64,000 nucleotides of DNA from positions 1 to 64,000 of the forward strand of contig JAJZXS010000018.1 of assembly GCA_021806295.1 (NCBI GenBank), in the 5' to 3' direction. The position numbers and the translations under genes are program-made. Origin of the DNA: Thermoplasmata archaeon. Its GTDB lineage: Archaea > Thermoplasmatota > Thermoplasmata > Thermoplasmatales > Thermoplasmataceae. Every line of letters starts with the position of its first letter. The first letter of the stretch is position 1. A model generated the notes under the pieces. That model was not told where the DNA came from. It saw only the letters and a program-made list of their open reading frames with translations, and did no database searches. Positions 27,584 to 36,944 of this stretch are shown piece by piece.

Positions 27584-28225
27584 ATGAATATTAATGAAAT
27601 TTTTTTGAGCATCCAGGGAGAAGGGTATTATACAGGTAAAAAGATGGTTTTTGTGCGAACTGAATACTGTAATCTTAGGTGCTCATGGTGTGATACAAAA
27701 TATTCTTTCAATGAGGGCAGGAATATGTCTGTGACAGAAATAGTTGATACTGTCAACAATATTGCAGGAAATGGCGTCAGCTGGGTATGCCTTACCGGAG
27801 GGGAACCACTGCTTCAGAGGGATGCCAACGAACTGATAAGTAAATTGTCCGATAAATACAGCATACTGCTTGAAACATCTGGCAGCCTTGATATAAAAAG
27901 GTTTTTACCTGATTATGCCTCCGTAAGGAAGGATATTGATTTCAAACTTCCATCCTCCGGGATGTACCGTAAATTCAATGATATCAATTTAAAGTATATG
28001 GATGAGAATGATTATATAAAATTCGTTGTAAATGATAAATATGATTTTTCCGTGGCATTGCAGGAAATGAAATATATGGATACAGGCACCGGAATAGTCA
28101 TACAGCCGGTTTATGGAACAGAAATCAAATGGCTTGCCGAGGAATTCCTGGAAAAGGCTCCTGACAATGCAAGGCTCATGCTGCAGGAGCACAAGTATAT
28201 ATATGGCGATATAAGGGGGGTTTAG
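27584..28225 (+). CDS. queE: 7-carboxy-7-deazaguanine synthase
   Basis: A 213-residue radical-SAM enzyme converting 6-carboxytetrahydropterin to 7-carboxy-7-deazaguanine. The cluster motif is CNLRCSWCDT (C-x3-C-x2-C), preceded by the family N-terminus IFLSIQGEGYYTGKKMVFVR. The SAM-binding GGE motif lies in LTGGEPLLQ. It is the first of queE-folE-queD, with the folE ATG directly after its stop. The product leads to preQ0, the precursor of archaeosine in archaeal tRNA. Confidence 0.94.
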   Translation: MNINEIFLSIQGEGYYTGKKMVFVRTEYCNLRCSWCDTKYSFNEGRNMSVTEIVDTVNNIAGNGVSWVCLTGGEPLLQRDANELISKLSDKYSILLETSGSLDIKRFLPDYASVRKDIDFKLPSSGMYRKFNDINLKYMDENDYIKFVVNDKYDFSVALQEMKYMDTGTGIVIQPVYGTEIKWLAEEFLEKAPDNARLMLQEHKYIYGDIRGV

Positions 28226-28801
28226 ATGGAACAGAAAAACGAAAAAGTATTGCGGGATAGTATAAAGCAGCTTGTATACAATTTGCATGAGGAATATGGG
28301 TGGTTTAACGAAGAGGAATTAAAAAACACCCCTGGGAGAATAGAAAATTTTTATAGGGAATGGTACGGTACCAGGAACTTTACATTCACGAAATTCAGGG
28401 TTTCTGGCCAGGAGAGCATGGTAATAATGAAGAATATTTCATTTTATTCAATGTGTTCCCATCACCTGCTTCCGTTTTTCGGAACAATAAATATAGCGTA
28501 TCTTCCGAGGCCTGGCGGATATATAGCGGGAGTGAGCAAGCTTGTCAGAGCAGTTAATAAGATTGCCAGCAAGCCCCAGCTTCAGGAAAATATGACATCT
28601 GAAATAGTTGAATTGCTATATGAAAATCTGAATCCACTCTTCGTAATGGTTACTGCAAAAGGACAGCATATGTGTATGATGATGCGCGGAGTCAAGCAGG
28701 AAAGTGCAACAATGGTTACATCCTCTGTCAAATACAGCGATATAGTTAAAAAGGAGCTGGAATCTTTGAAATCAGAAGCTTTAAAGATGATGGGTGAATA
28801 A
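28226..28801 (+). CDS. folE: GTP cyclohydrolase I (type IA)
   Basis: A 191-residue enzyme making dihydroneopterin triphosphate from GTP, the first step of 7-deazaguanine synthesis here. Zinc ligands are Cys77 and His80 (MCSHHLLPF) and Cys150 (GQHMCMMMRG). The catalytic region AGVSKLVRAVN and the substrate segment SATMVTSSV are conserved. This is the bacterial/eukaryal GCYH-IA fold; many archaea use the unrelated MptA (FolE2). Context with queE and queD assigns it to preQ0 rather than folate. Confidence 0.94.
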   Translation: MEQKNEKVLRDSIKQLVYNLHEEYGWFNEEELKNTPGRIENFYREWYGTRNFTFTKFRVSGQESMVIMKNISFYSMCSHHLLPFFGTINIAYLPRPGGYIAGVSKLVRAVNKIASKPQLQENMTSEIVELLYENLNPLFVMVTAKGQHMCMMMRGVKQESATMVTSSVKYSDIVKKELESLKSEALKMMGE

Positions 28802-28802
28802 A

Positions 28803-29273
28803 ATGTACGGCATAGAAATTACTGGAAGGCTTAAGGGATTGACATGGAGCGCGGGGCATTATGTTCCTGATAATGAAAAATGTAAAAAATTCCATGGGCA
28901 CGATTATTCTATCGACATTCTCATCGATTCCGGTGATGTTGAATCTTCCGGAATGCTGATGGATTTTACCCTGGTAAAAAAGGCTGTAAAACCTGTAATA
29001 GAGAGTATGGACCATAAATTTATTGTGCCTGGAACTGACATCAGGAAAGGCAATATTGACGGAATGATCGATATTGTTGTCAGGGGAATTTACAGGGGAA
29101 CTATGCCTGAAAGTGATGTTTTCATATTTCCATATCCTTCAGATACTGCTGAGTACATTGCAAAATACTGCTATGTTGAGATTTATAAAAAAATCAAAGG
29201 GATGATAAGGGATTTAAAAATGAAAATAATTATACATGAGGGACCTGGCAATCTGGCGTCATACACAGAATAA
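28803..29273 (+). CDS. queD: 6-carboxytetrahydropterin synthase (QueD)
   Basis: From the ATG at 28803, preceded by GGTGA; the track GTG at 28794 lies within that Shine-Dalgarno. The product is 156 residues. Zinc-binding His19, His31 and His33 and catalytic Cys27 form the QueD pattern C-x3-H-G-H (CKKFHGH). Catalytic Asp70-His71 are in ESMDHKF and the substrate-anchoring Glu in HEGPGNLASY. It converts dihydroneopterin triphosphate to 6-carboxytetrahydropterin. QueC is not in the window. Confidence 0.93.
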   Translation: MYGIEITGRLKGLTWSAGHYVPDNEKCKKFHGHDYSIDILIDSGDVESSGMLMDFTLVKKAVKPVIESMDHKFIVPGTDIRKGNIDGMIDIVVRGIYRGTMPESDVFIFPYPSDTAEYIAKYCYVEIYKKIKGMIRDLKMKIIIHEGPGNLASYTE

Positions 29274-29274
29274 T

Positions 29275-30021
29275 TCATTTTAAATTTTCATTATTCTTTT
29301 CCATTATAATTTCTGCAATAATACTTACGGCGATTTCATTGACTGTCACAGCATTTATGGATAATCCAGCCGGGCATTTTATACCGTTTCTGTCGGCATC
29401 GGGGTTATCTTTAAGCACGGACTCCATATCACGGTTGAACCTATTCCGGCTAGAAACAATAGCAAGATATCTCGGTTTTTCCATGAGAAAATGGGATATA
29501 TAAGGTATTTCATTTTCCGTTTTTGTAATTAGGAGCACAAAATCATCCCTGAAGTCAGATTCCATGAGATGCTTTGAATCCTTTTTATCATTGATGTTAT
29601 AGACTTCTGGCACCAGCCCTGTATACGGTATAAGTGTCTTCAGTGCCTCAAGGAGTTTATCGTTAAATGATTCCACAAGTATTACCATACTCCTTCGGTG
29701 CACATACGGCTCGATGAAAAGTTCTATCATTCCCCCGCATGTAGTATTCATGGCATAGTCAGAGGTTTTATTGTCCTTGTCCAGGGCTATCCTGAGGTAT
29801 TTGGTTTCATTTTTCTCGATGCACCTCTCAGCCTCCTTCAGAACAACATTATCAAGGGATGGACTTCCAAGAGTTCCCATGAGTACCTGTCCATGAATCG
29901 CAAGTATTTTGAATCCGGGTTTTGCTATAGAGGATCCGGATGTCCGTATAACAGTGGCAACAGCATAATCACTTTTACTTTTTTGCAAATCTGCCTGAAG
30001 AGGAAGTATATCATCGTACAT
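29275..30021 (-). CDS. XdhC/CoxI-family molybdoenzyme accessory protein
   Basis: A 248-residue protein. The N-terminal XdhC/CoxI segment reads ATVIRTSGSSIAKPGFKILAIHGQVLMGTLG, and the middle has NTTCGGMIELFIEP. The C-terminal Rossmann-like domain ends IKCPAGLSINAVTVNEIAVSIIAEII, matching the IGLPIGAxTPEEIAVSI pattern. Such proteins insert or sulfurate the molybdenum cofactor of xanthine- or CO-dehydrogenase-type enzymes. No molybdoenzyme gene is nearby, so its client lies elsewhere. It converges on queD with one base between them. Confidence 0.85.
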   Translation of the reverse strand: MYDDILPLQADLQKSKSDYAVATVIRTSGSSIAKPGFKILAIHGQVLMGTLGSPSLDNVVLKEAERCIEKNETKYLRIALDKDNKTSDYAMNTTCGGMIELFIEPYVHRRSMVILVESFNDKLLEALKTLIPYTGLVPEVYNINDKKDSKHLMESDFRDDFVLLITKTENEIPYISHFLMEKPRYLAIVSSRNRFNRDMESVLKDNPDADRNGIKCPAGLSINAVTVNEIAVSIIAEIIMEKNNENLK

Positions 30022-30378
30022 AATGTTTAAACACCTGATTGTTTAAAACTTTTTTCAAATTTATGAAATTTATATATTTGTTTAAGCGTAATATATTATT
30101 ATCAGAATGTCAGCCAATAGTGGATGCTGATATTTTGATATCCGGATCCAAATGATAAAATGATGGTCATGTATGGCACGGATTAAAACAGTAAATCGGC
30201 ACCCCCATACTTTATGAAAAATCCGTTGTATGCAGACAATGAATATAAAGTAAGCATTTTCTGTAATAATGCAAAAAATATATACAATTTAACAACTTTT
30301 ATCTTATTAATAGGTAAATATCCTGATATTATATTAAATTTTGCCGTTATGCATAGTACTACGCAACAGATATACGGA
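30022..30378. other. Intergenic stretch upstream of the nucleoside phosphorylase
   Basis: The track extends the phosphorylase ORF to 30214, but that N-terminal sequence lacks family similarity and includes the promoter. A TATA-like ATATTAAATT at 30331-30340 predicts transcription from about 30361. TTTATATATTTG near 30069 may serve the XdhC gene on the other strand. Nothing else recognisable. Confidence 0.45.
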
Positions 30379-31098
30379 ATGTTGCAATTGAGATTTATGG
30401 CAATAATAAAAGCAGATAAAGAAAAAATAAGTGATAAAGTGGTTATCCTGGGAAACCTTGATAGACAGAAAACTATCAATTCATACCTGAATAACGTAGA
30501 AAAAGTTTCTGAGTTTGCAGGTTATCACGCATACACAGGAGAGTATCAGGGAGAAAAAATAACCACAGTTTTCCATGGTATAGGAATACCATCCATGGCA
30601 TTGATTGTGGATGACCTGGTATCAATGGGTGCCAGAAAGATCGTGAGATTCGGATCGTCCTTTGCTGTCTCGGAAAAGGTGAAACCTGGTACAGCGGTAC
30701 TCCCCATAGGATATTCATATTATCCAGGAGGTGTATTCAGGCAGTATCTCAAAGATGATTACTCTATTGCACTTACTCCTGATTACTCCATGCTGAAAAG
30801 CGGTGAGGAAAGGCTTAATAAAGACGGCATGAAGGTAATGGTGGGAAACGTCTTTACCAGCGATGCTCTGATGACCCATAATAAAGAATTTGCAGAAAAA
30901 CTGGGAAGAGACGGGCATCTTGCCGTGGAACTCGAGGGCGCCGGCCTTTACTTTATTGCAAAACTGAAGGGTGCCAGTGCACTATCAGTGCATCTGGCAT
31001 ACGGCAACCTCGTAACCGGTGAAAGCCTTAAAGCTGAAGAGATTACTGCAAAGGAAAGAATTATCTCAAAGAACATACTGGACCTTCTGGTAGAATAA
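30379..31098 (+). CDS. Uridine/purine nucleoside phosphorylase family protein
   Basis: The nucleoside phosphorylase core begins KVVILGNLDRQ (phosphate site), continues FHGIGIPSMALIVDDLVSMGARKIVRFGSS and GNVFTSDALM, and ends with the ribose-binding Glu in HLAVELEGAGLYFIA. The Met/Glu arrangement fits uridine phosphorylase-like enzymes. They split a nucleoside with phosphate into base and ribose 1-phosphate. The ATG at 30379 (MLQLRFMAII) or at 30397 (MAIIKADKE) is preferred over the track start, from family length (about 235-240 residues) and the TATA at 30331. Uridine versus purine specificity is not resolved. Confidence 0.85.
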   Translation: MLQLRFMAIIKADKEKISDKVVILGNLDRQKTINSYLNNVEKVSEFAGYHAYTGEYQGEKITTVFHGIGIPSMALIVDDLVSMGARKIVRFGSSFAVSEKVKPGTAVLPIGYSYYPGGVFRQYLKDDYSIALTPDYSMLKSGEERLNKDGMKVMVGNVFTSDALMTHNKEFAEKLGRDGHLAVELEGAGLYFIAKLKGASALSVHLAYGNLVTGESLKAEEITAKERIISKNILDLLVE

Positions 31099-31208
31099 AT
31101 CCAGTATTTTTATATATTTTTGCCAGCCTAACTGGATTATGCCAGAAACAATTGTGATCAGGACTCAAAAAACATCAAGAATTAAATAATAAAATTTATT
31201 ATCATATA

Positions 31209-32972
31209 ATGGAAGAACAAACTATTGATGATTTTTTAAAATTTAAGAATATAGAAAATGTGGTTATAAACAGTGATGGGTCGGCCATAGCTGTTCTGGT
31301 TTCCGACAATTTTAAGCTTTACAAAAAAAAGTATGTAAATAAATCAATTTATATTTACGATTCTGGCCTAAAACTCCAGCATACAATAGATGCGCCTGGA
31401 ATAACCTCTATAGATTTTTCTGAAAAAGGAAGATTATTATATGCAGCAGGTGGAAAGATTCACATTTTTAACACTGAAAGAAATGAACTGGCTGTAGATT
31501 TCAACGGGGATATTGACCAGGCCCTCTGGATGGGTGATAAAATTATTTTTTCTGGAAAGGGAAAGAAAGATAAAAAAGAGGCTGATGCATATTTCTTCGA
31601 AGAGAACGATCCATTAAATGAACTTTATATAATTGATTTCGCAACAGGAATGAGAAAAATAACAGAAAATATCCATATATGGGAATTCAACACTGATGGT
31701 ACATCCATATATGCTGTAACATCAGAAAAACCTATGGAGAGCTCCTGGTACACCGCAAAGTTATCCAAGATACATCTGGACGGAAAGGTAGAAACTGTCT
31801 ATGACCCTAAATTTAGACAGATAGGTAAAATAGCTGTTTCTGGATCTAAGGTTGCCATACTGGAATCAATTATGAGCGATAGAGGGGTAATATCCGGGGA
31901 TGTAATTCTGGTTGAAAATGGAAATTCAAGGAACTTAACCGAAAGTTATGATTCGACTATTTCACATATTGTGTTTCAGAAAGACGGAATATATATACTG
32001 GAGAATAAGATGGGCAACTTCAGAATAAGGTCGCTGGAGAATGGCAATATTTTATGGGAGGGGTCTGGCATAGTTTACCCTGTATTTTCACCATCATTTG
32101 CCATGAAAGGAGGCATTACTGCATTTTCATATTCAAATGAGGATGATATAGCAGAAGTACTACTGCTAGGTAAAAATAAGATTATAAGATCATCAATAAA
32201 CAGTGAGCTCCAGAAATTGAAGGCCTATCCATCAAGAAAGGTTCAGTGGAAATCTACAGATGGTAAAACTATTTACGGATTTCTAAGGTCTGAGAACCGG
32301 GGGAGCCCGCTGGTCGTATATATACATGGAGGTCCCACATCTTTTTCATACACTGCATTTATGGACAGGACAACTCTTTATGCTGGATCAGGATTTTCTG
32401 TTTTCCTCCCAAATTACCGGGGAAGCATAGGCATGGGACGGGAATATGCAGAATCTAACAGAGGTGACCTGGGAGGAATGGATTTTGAGGACATTATTTC
32501 GGGAATAGAATATTTAAAGAGCTCCGGACTGGTGAATACAGACAGAATTTACATAACTGGAGGGTCCTACGGAGGTTACATGTCCGCACTTGCAATCATG
32601 AAATCAGATATATTCACGGCATCTGTATCGTTATACGGAATTTCAGACTGGGTAAGCTTCCACGGGGTATCGAATCTCTATAACTGGGATAGAATACATA
32701 TGAATGAAGACCCATACAGGTTCAACCTTTACGATAAGTTTTCTGCTATAAGAATGGATCATGATGTAAAGACCCCTATACTGCTGATGCACGGTGTTGA
32801 AGACCCTTATGTTCCAATAGGGCAGTATTATGAGTTTTACAGGTTTCTCAAGGAAAGGGGAAAACAGGTCAGATTTCTTGTTTATCCCAGGGAGGGGCAC
32901 GGTTTCAGGGAGAAGGAACATATGATACAGCAGTACCGGGAAACAGTAGAATTCTTCAACAACCATAGATAA
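31209..32972 (+). CDS. S9-family acylaminoacyl peptidase / prolyl oligopeptidase-like
   Basis: A 587-residue protein. The N-terminal beta-propeller (about residues 1-340) is built of repeated WD-like strands. The C-terminal alpha/beta-hydrolase domain has the oxyanion segment VVYIHGGPTSFSY, nucleophile Ser in GGSYGGYMS, Asp in MHGVEDPYVPI and His in REGHGFRE. It should cleave short peptides or acylated N-termini, in the cytoplasm since no signal peptide is seen. It probably serves peptide use by this heterotroph. Confidence 0.92.
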   Translation: MEEQTIDDFLKFKNIENVVINSDGSAIAVLVSDNFKLYKKKYVNKSIYIYDSGLKLQHTIDAPGITSIDFSEKGRLLYAAGGKIHIFNTERNELAVDFNGDIDQALWMGDKIIFSGKGKKDKKEADAYFFEENDPLNELYIIDFATGMRKITENIHIWEFNTDGTSIYAVTSEKPMESSWYTAKLSKIHLDGKVETVYDPKFRQIGKIAVSGSKVAILESIMSDRGVISGDVILVENGNSRNLTESYDSTISHIVFQKDGIYILENKMGNFRIRSLENGNILWEGSGIVYPVFSPSFAMKGGITAFSYSNEDDIAEVLLLGKNKIIRSSINSELQKLKAYPSRKVQWKSTDGKTIYGFLRSENRGSPLVVYIHGGPTSFSYTAFMDRTTLYAGSGFSVFLPNYRGSIGMGREYAESNRGDLGGMDFEDIISGIEYLKSSGLVNTDRIYITGGSYGGYMSALAIMKSDIFTASVSLYGISDWVSFHGVSNLYNWDRIHMNEDPYRFNLYDKFSAIRMDHDVKTPILLMHGVEDPYVPIGQYYEFYRFLKERGKQVRFLVYPREGHGFREKEHMIQQYRETVEFFNNHR

Positions 32973-32995
32973 AAGTGGCATTCTGAGGTGTATAG

Positions 32996-33382
32996 TTGGA
33001 TAAGACCGAAAAAATCCTGTGGGCAACATCTGGAGTTACGCTCCTTCAGATAATGACAGGATTCTATCTATCCCAGATATCTGATGCAATCAGTTCACCT
33101 GTTTTGATTTTTCATGTATTTACAGCAATAATCCTCCTTGTTATGGCAGTAGCATCTTTTCTCATAGTCAAAAGTGTAGTGAGGCTACAGCATCTTGCTA
33201 TAGTAAATACTGTACTGATTATAATAACAATAATAACAGGATCCGGTTTCATTATATTCAAATCCAGTGGTTTATACGGTGAATTTATGCCATATATTCA
33301 AATGCTTCTGTCCATAGGCATAATCAGCAATTATGCTGTCATGCTGGGAATCAAAAGAACTTTAGACATGGTTCAGCCATAA
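32996..33382 (+). CDS. Four-helix membrane protein, unknown function
   Basis: A 128-residue protein with four hydrophobic helices: about residues 9-25, 38-60, 68-90 and 99-118. Single His residues occur in the second helix (VLIFHVFTA) and near the third (RLQHLAIVN), a pattern that could bind haem, though this is speculation. Start is TTG with a GAGGTG Shine-Dalgarno seven bases upstream. It lies 23 bases after the S9 peptidase and may share its transcript. Confidence 0.68.
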   Translation: MDKTEKILWATSGVTLLQIMTGFYLSQISDAISSPVLIFHVFTAIILLVMAVASFLIVKSVVRLQHLAIVNTVLIIITIITGSGFIIFKSSGLYGEFMPYIQMLLSIGIISNYAVMLGIKRTLDMVQP

Positions 33383-33450
33383 ATATATAAATTCTGAAAA
33401 AGCCTATCAGATTATACAATAGTTTTTATCATTACAGTTGTTCATCAATA

Positions 33451-35168
33451 ATGAAGAATATAGAACTATCCCGTATTTTCAATGAAATGTATTATATGCT
33501 CAACGCTGATGAAAAGGCACGTTTTGAGGCCCTCGCCTATCAGAGGGCAGCCAGATCCATCGAATCGATGCAGGATGACATTTCCGAAATCTATGAAAAA
33601 AACGGAATAAATGGACTGATGAAAATTCCTGGAATAGGAAAGGGACTTGCAGAGCATATTGAGGAATATTTAACCACCGAGAAAATAGAGAAGTATGAGG
33701 AACTGAAGAAGAAATTTCCTGTAGATTTCAATGAATTTTCAGGCATAGAGGGATTTGGCCCCAAAAAGGCAATGACTTTATACGAAAAACTTGGGATTAA
33801 GAATATTTCTGACCTAAAAAAAGCAGCAGAGGAACATAAAATAAGGGATATTCCGGGTTTTGAGAAAAAAGTGAGGCACTTATCCTGAAAAATATATCCA
33901 TGGTTGCTGCCACAGGTTCCAGAATTTTATTGGGCACGGGATTGAATGAGGCCAGAAAGATTGTGGCATATCTTTTATCCCAAAAAAGTGTGTCAAGATG
34001 TGAGATTGCCGGTTCAACCAGGAGGATGAGGGAGACCGTGGGAGACATAGATATACTGGTTACATCCGAACAGCCCGAGAAGGTAATGGATTTATTCATA
34101 AAGTATGGGGGTGTTAAATCTACAGTTGTAATGGGTGAATCAAAAACTACTGTTCTTCTGGATATCGGGACAACATGTGACCTGCGTGTCATAAAACCCG
34201 AAAGCTTTGGGTCGGCATTGCAGTACTTCACCGGAAGCAAGGATCACAACGTAAAGGTGAGAAAAATTGCAATAGACCATAATTATAAGCTGAATGAATA
34301 TGGATTGTATGCCGGTGATAAAAATATAATGGAAGGTAAGGATGAAAGAGCCATATACAGAGAACTGGGCATGGATTATGTTCCACCAGAAATGCGGGAA
34401 GACCGTGGAGAGATCGATCTTGTATTATCGCATAAAATCCCCTCATTGGTTGAATTGCCCGATATAAAAGGTGATCTGCATCTTCACACGAAGGAAAGCG
34501 ATGGAATGAACACCACAGATGAAATGATAGCAGCTGCGATGAAAAAGAACTATGAATACATAGCCATAACGAATCATTCAAAAAGCCTGAGAATCGCCCA
34601 TGGAATGGATGATGACCAGTTTATGGAATATTTCGAAAAAATAGATAGATTGTCCGATAAATATAATATAAAAATTTTAAAGGGTGGAGAGGTTGACATA
34701 TTGAAAGACGGGAGCCTGGACCTGGAAAATGACACACTGAAAGCAATGGATGTGGTTATAGCCTCCGTGCATATGGATACTAATATGAACACTGAAAATA
34801 TGACCGATAGAGTAATAAATGCAGTTAAAACAAATAAGGTAAATATTCTTGGGCATCCCACAGGAAGATTGATCAATGAAAGGCAGCCATTTCAGATTGA
34901 TCTGGATGAGGTTGCAAAATACTGCAGTAAATATAAAACTGCAATGGAAATAAATGCATCCCCCCAGCGTCTGGATTTAAACGATGAAAATATTCTAAGG
35001 ACCTCCAGATACGGGGTTGCTTATTCCATAAATACCGACTCTCACAATATATATGGTTATGATAATATGGAACTCGGGGTGGGCACGGCAAGAAGAGGAT
35101 GGCTTACCAAAAACAATATAATCAACACAATGAATTTAAATGATTTAATAAAATTTTTAAAAAAATAA
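33451..35168 (+). pseudogene. polX: DNA polymerase X with PHP domain, split by a one-base frameshift
   Basis: Two track ORFs (33451-33888 and 33900-35168) form one gene. The first carries the helix-hairpin-helix region (LMKIPGIGKGLAEHIEEYL; GIEGFGPKKAMTLYEKLG) and ends shortly after IRDIPGFEKK. The second starts inside the polymerase domain (EIAGSTRRMRETVGDIDILV, with the catalytic Asp pair) and ends with the PHP domain (GDLHLHTKESDGMN; NTDSHN). Adding one A to the A6 run at 33865-33870 joins them through SEALILKNISMVAATGSR and gives about 572 residues, the normal PolX length. The linker is perfectly preserved, so a recent mutation or a sequencing error is likely. PolX fills gaps in base-excision repair; PHP gives 3'-5' exonuclease and related activity. 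Confidence 0.85.
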
Positions 35169-35182
35169 TTTATGTACGATAT

Positions 35183-36838
35183 TTATTGGCTTTCTTTCCA
35201 TTCATCTGCACCTTTCTTTGTGTAAAGCTCTTCAGTGAAATCCTTGTGTATGAACTGTTTTTTGAACCCGGATAGTACACCAAGGGGGTATACCAGCAAT
35301 GTGCATACCAGAAATGTTATCAGCGTTCCCTCCAGATACCCGAAGAACTGTGGAAATACAGCAGAGGTCAAACCGTCGTGGCTTGTTGCAACCATAAATG
35401 TCACAAATCCTATGAAGAATACATACCAGAGGGCATTCTTGGCACCGATCTTTACCTTGGACCAGATACCGAATATAACTGCCCCTGCGGCTATCAGTAT
35501 TACTGCATAGGGTTCTGATGGCCAGCCTGTCCAGAAAACTATCAGACCGCTCGCACCTGCTGCCAGTGGCGCGATGATATTCATACCACGTATCATATCT
35601 CCTTTTTTGGTAATGCCCTGGCGCCTTGAAACCATTAATGCAATAGGTGTTGATATAAGTCCGATATAACCTGCAGCGGTTGCATCATCTATAAATGTGT
35701 ATATGCTTGGGTCAGGTGCGGTGACAAACACAAGAAATGTACCAACTGCAGCGAATATGATCAGGGACACCAGTGGTATGCTATGTTTTGAATCTATTGA
35801 TTTAAGGGATTTGCTTATATACCCAGATCTTCCCATGGAGAAAAGAACCCTGGTACCACTTCCTAAATAGATATATCCGGTAACGAAAGGTGCCAGTACC
35901 CCTGTAATAACAGCAGCAATGAATACATAGAGAACCCCGCTCTGTTTACCCAGAATGAAGAATGGATTATCGCCATGGAATGCCGGAGTTAACTGGTCAA
36001 AATGCCCCGGAATAATACCCAGCAGGCTCCAGTGGGTTCCCATTAATACTGCAAATGCTACGCTGATGTATATGAGTGTTTCAAAGAGTATTACAAGCCC
36101 AATGGCCCTAGGAAGCTTGTCGGTCATATGTGTTTCCTCGGCCAGATCCGGTATTACCCTGATGGCCCCGAAATCATACATTGCATATGGCATTATGGCG
36201 AACAATGCCGTAGGACCGTATGGGAACAGCCCATGGTAGGCATAAAGATCCTTGTAATCAAATACTATGAATATGAGTCCAAGGGACATTGAAAGGTAAA
36301 AGAAGAGTTTAACCGCACCGGAGTAAAGCGAAGCCTGCCCGAACTGCTTGACACCATAGTAATTGAAAGGTATGAGTGCCAGCATCAGTGCAAGCCCGAT
36401 TCCGACTCCCAGGTATGTGGGTGCCCCTGTAGCTGTAAGAAATACTGGATCAAAGTAGTTCAGGCCTGCAATGATTGCTATTACCTCAATTGGAGGTATG
36501 AATATATACCATATAATATCCGAAAGTGCATTTATAATGTTTGTCCATCTTCCATGTGTATAAATAGTATACCTTGTAGGCCCTCCTGCCTCCGGATAAA
36601 CCTTTGCAAGCTCCATATATGAAAATCCTATAGAGGAATATATTATGGCACCCAGAACGAATGCAAGTATGGCCTCGGGACCTGCCCCGGCCACCATTAC
36701 AACAGTTCCGAAAAGGGCACCGTTACCGAAAGAACCGACCAGCCCGATCATTAACATCTGATTAAATGTTAGATCCTTTTTTAATCGTGGTTTTCGCTTT
36801 TTAATAATATGTGCATGAGTATTTATATCCTCAACCAT
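35183..36838 (-). CDS. APC-family amino acid permease
   Basis: A 551-residue transporter with about 12-14 membrane helices. The first helix carries the GSFGNGALFG glycine-rich motif used for substrate backbone binding, followed by VYPEAGGPTRYTIY, a signature of APC amino acid transporters. The N- and C-termini are charged and cytoplasmic (HIIKKRKPRLKKD; KKGADEWKESQ). It would import amino acids or related cations using a proton gradient. A TATA-like AATATATTTATATAAT lies about 30 bases before the ATG. Confidence 0.9.
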   Translation of the reverse strand: MVEDINTHAHIIKKRKPRLKKDLTFNQMLMIGLVGSFGNGALFGTVVMVAGAGPEAILAFVLGAIIYSSIGFSYMELAKVYPEAGGPTRYTIYTHGRWTNIINALSDIIWYIFIPPIEVIAIIAGLNYFDPVFLTATGAPTYLGVGIGLALMLALIPFNYYGVKQFGQASLYSGAVKLFFYLSMSLGLIFIVFDYKDLYAYHGLFPYGPTALFAIMPYAMYDFGAIRVIPDLAEETHMTDKLPRAIGLVILFETLIYISVAFAVLMGTHWSLLGIIPGHFDQLTPAFHGDNPFFILGKQSGVLYVFIAAVITGVLAPFVTGYIYLGSGTRVLFSMGRSGYISKSLKSIDSKHSIPLVSLIIFAAVGTFLVFVTAPDPSIYTFIDDATAAGYIGLISTPIALMVSRRQGITKKGDMIRGMNIIAPLAAGASGLIVFWTGWPSEPYAVILIAAGAVIFGIWSKVKIGAKNALWYVFFIGFVTFMVATSHDGLTSAVFPQFFGYLEGTLITFLVCTLLVYPLGVLSGFKKQFIHKDFTEELYTKKGADEWKESQ

Positions 36839-36944
36839 GGTTACATTATTGAGGTATTATATAAATATATTGCCAATAACATTTTTATATTATAATTGAG
36901 ACATAATAGTTTTTATGATGAAAGTACAGCTACCTCTAGGAAAA

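Noticed and set aside
30214-30378. N-terminal extension of the nucleoside phosphorylase ORF
   Set aside because: It spans the predicted promoter and has no similarity to the family, whose members begin about 13-20 residues before the VVILG strand.
30183-30479. Minus-strand 98-codon hydrophobic ORF
   Set aside because: It overlaps the phosphorylase start and promoter in antisense; the hydrophobic look comes from AT-rich sequence.
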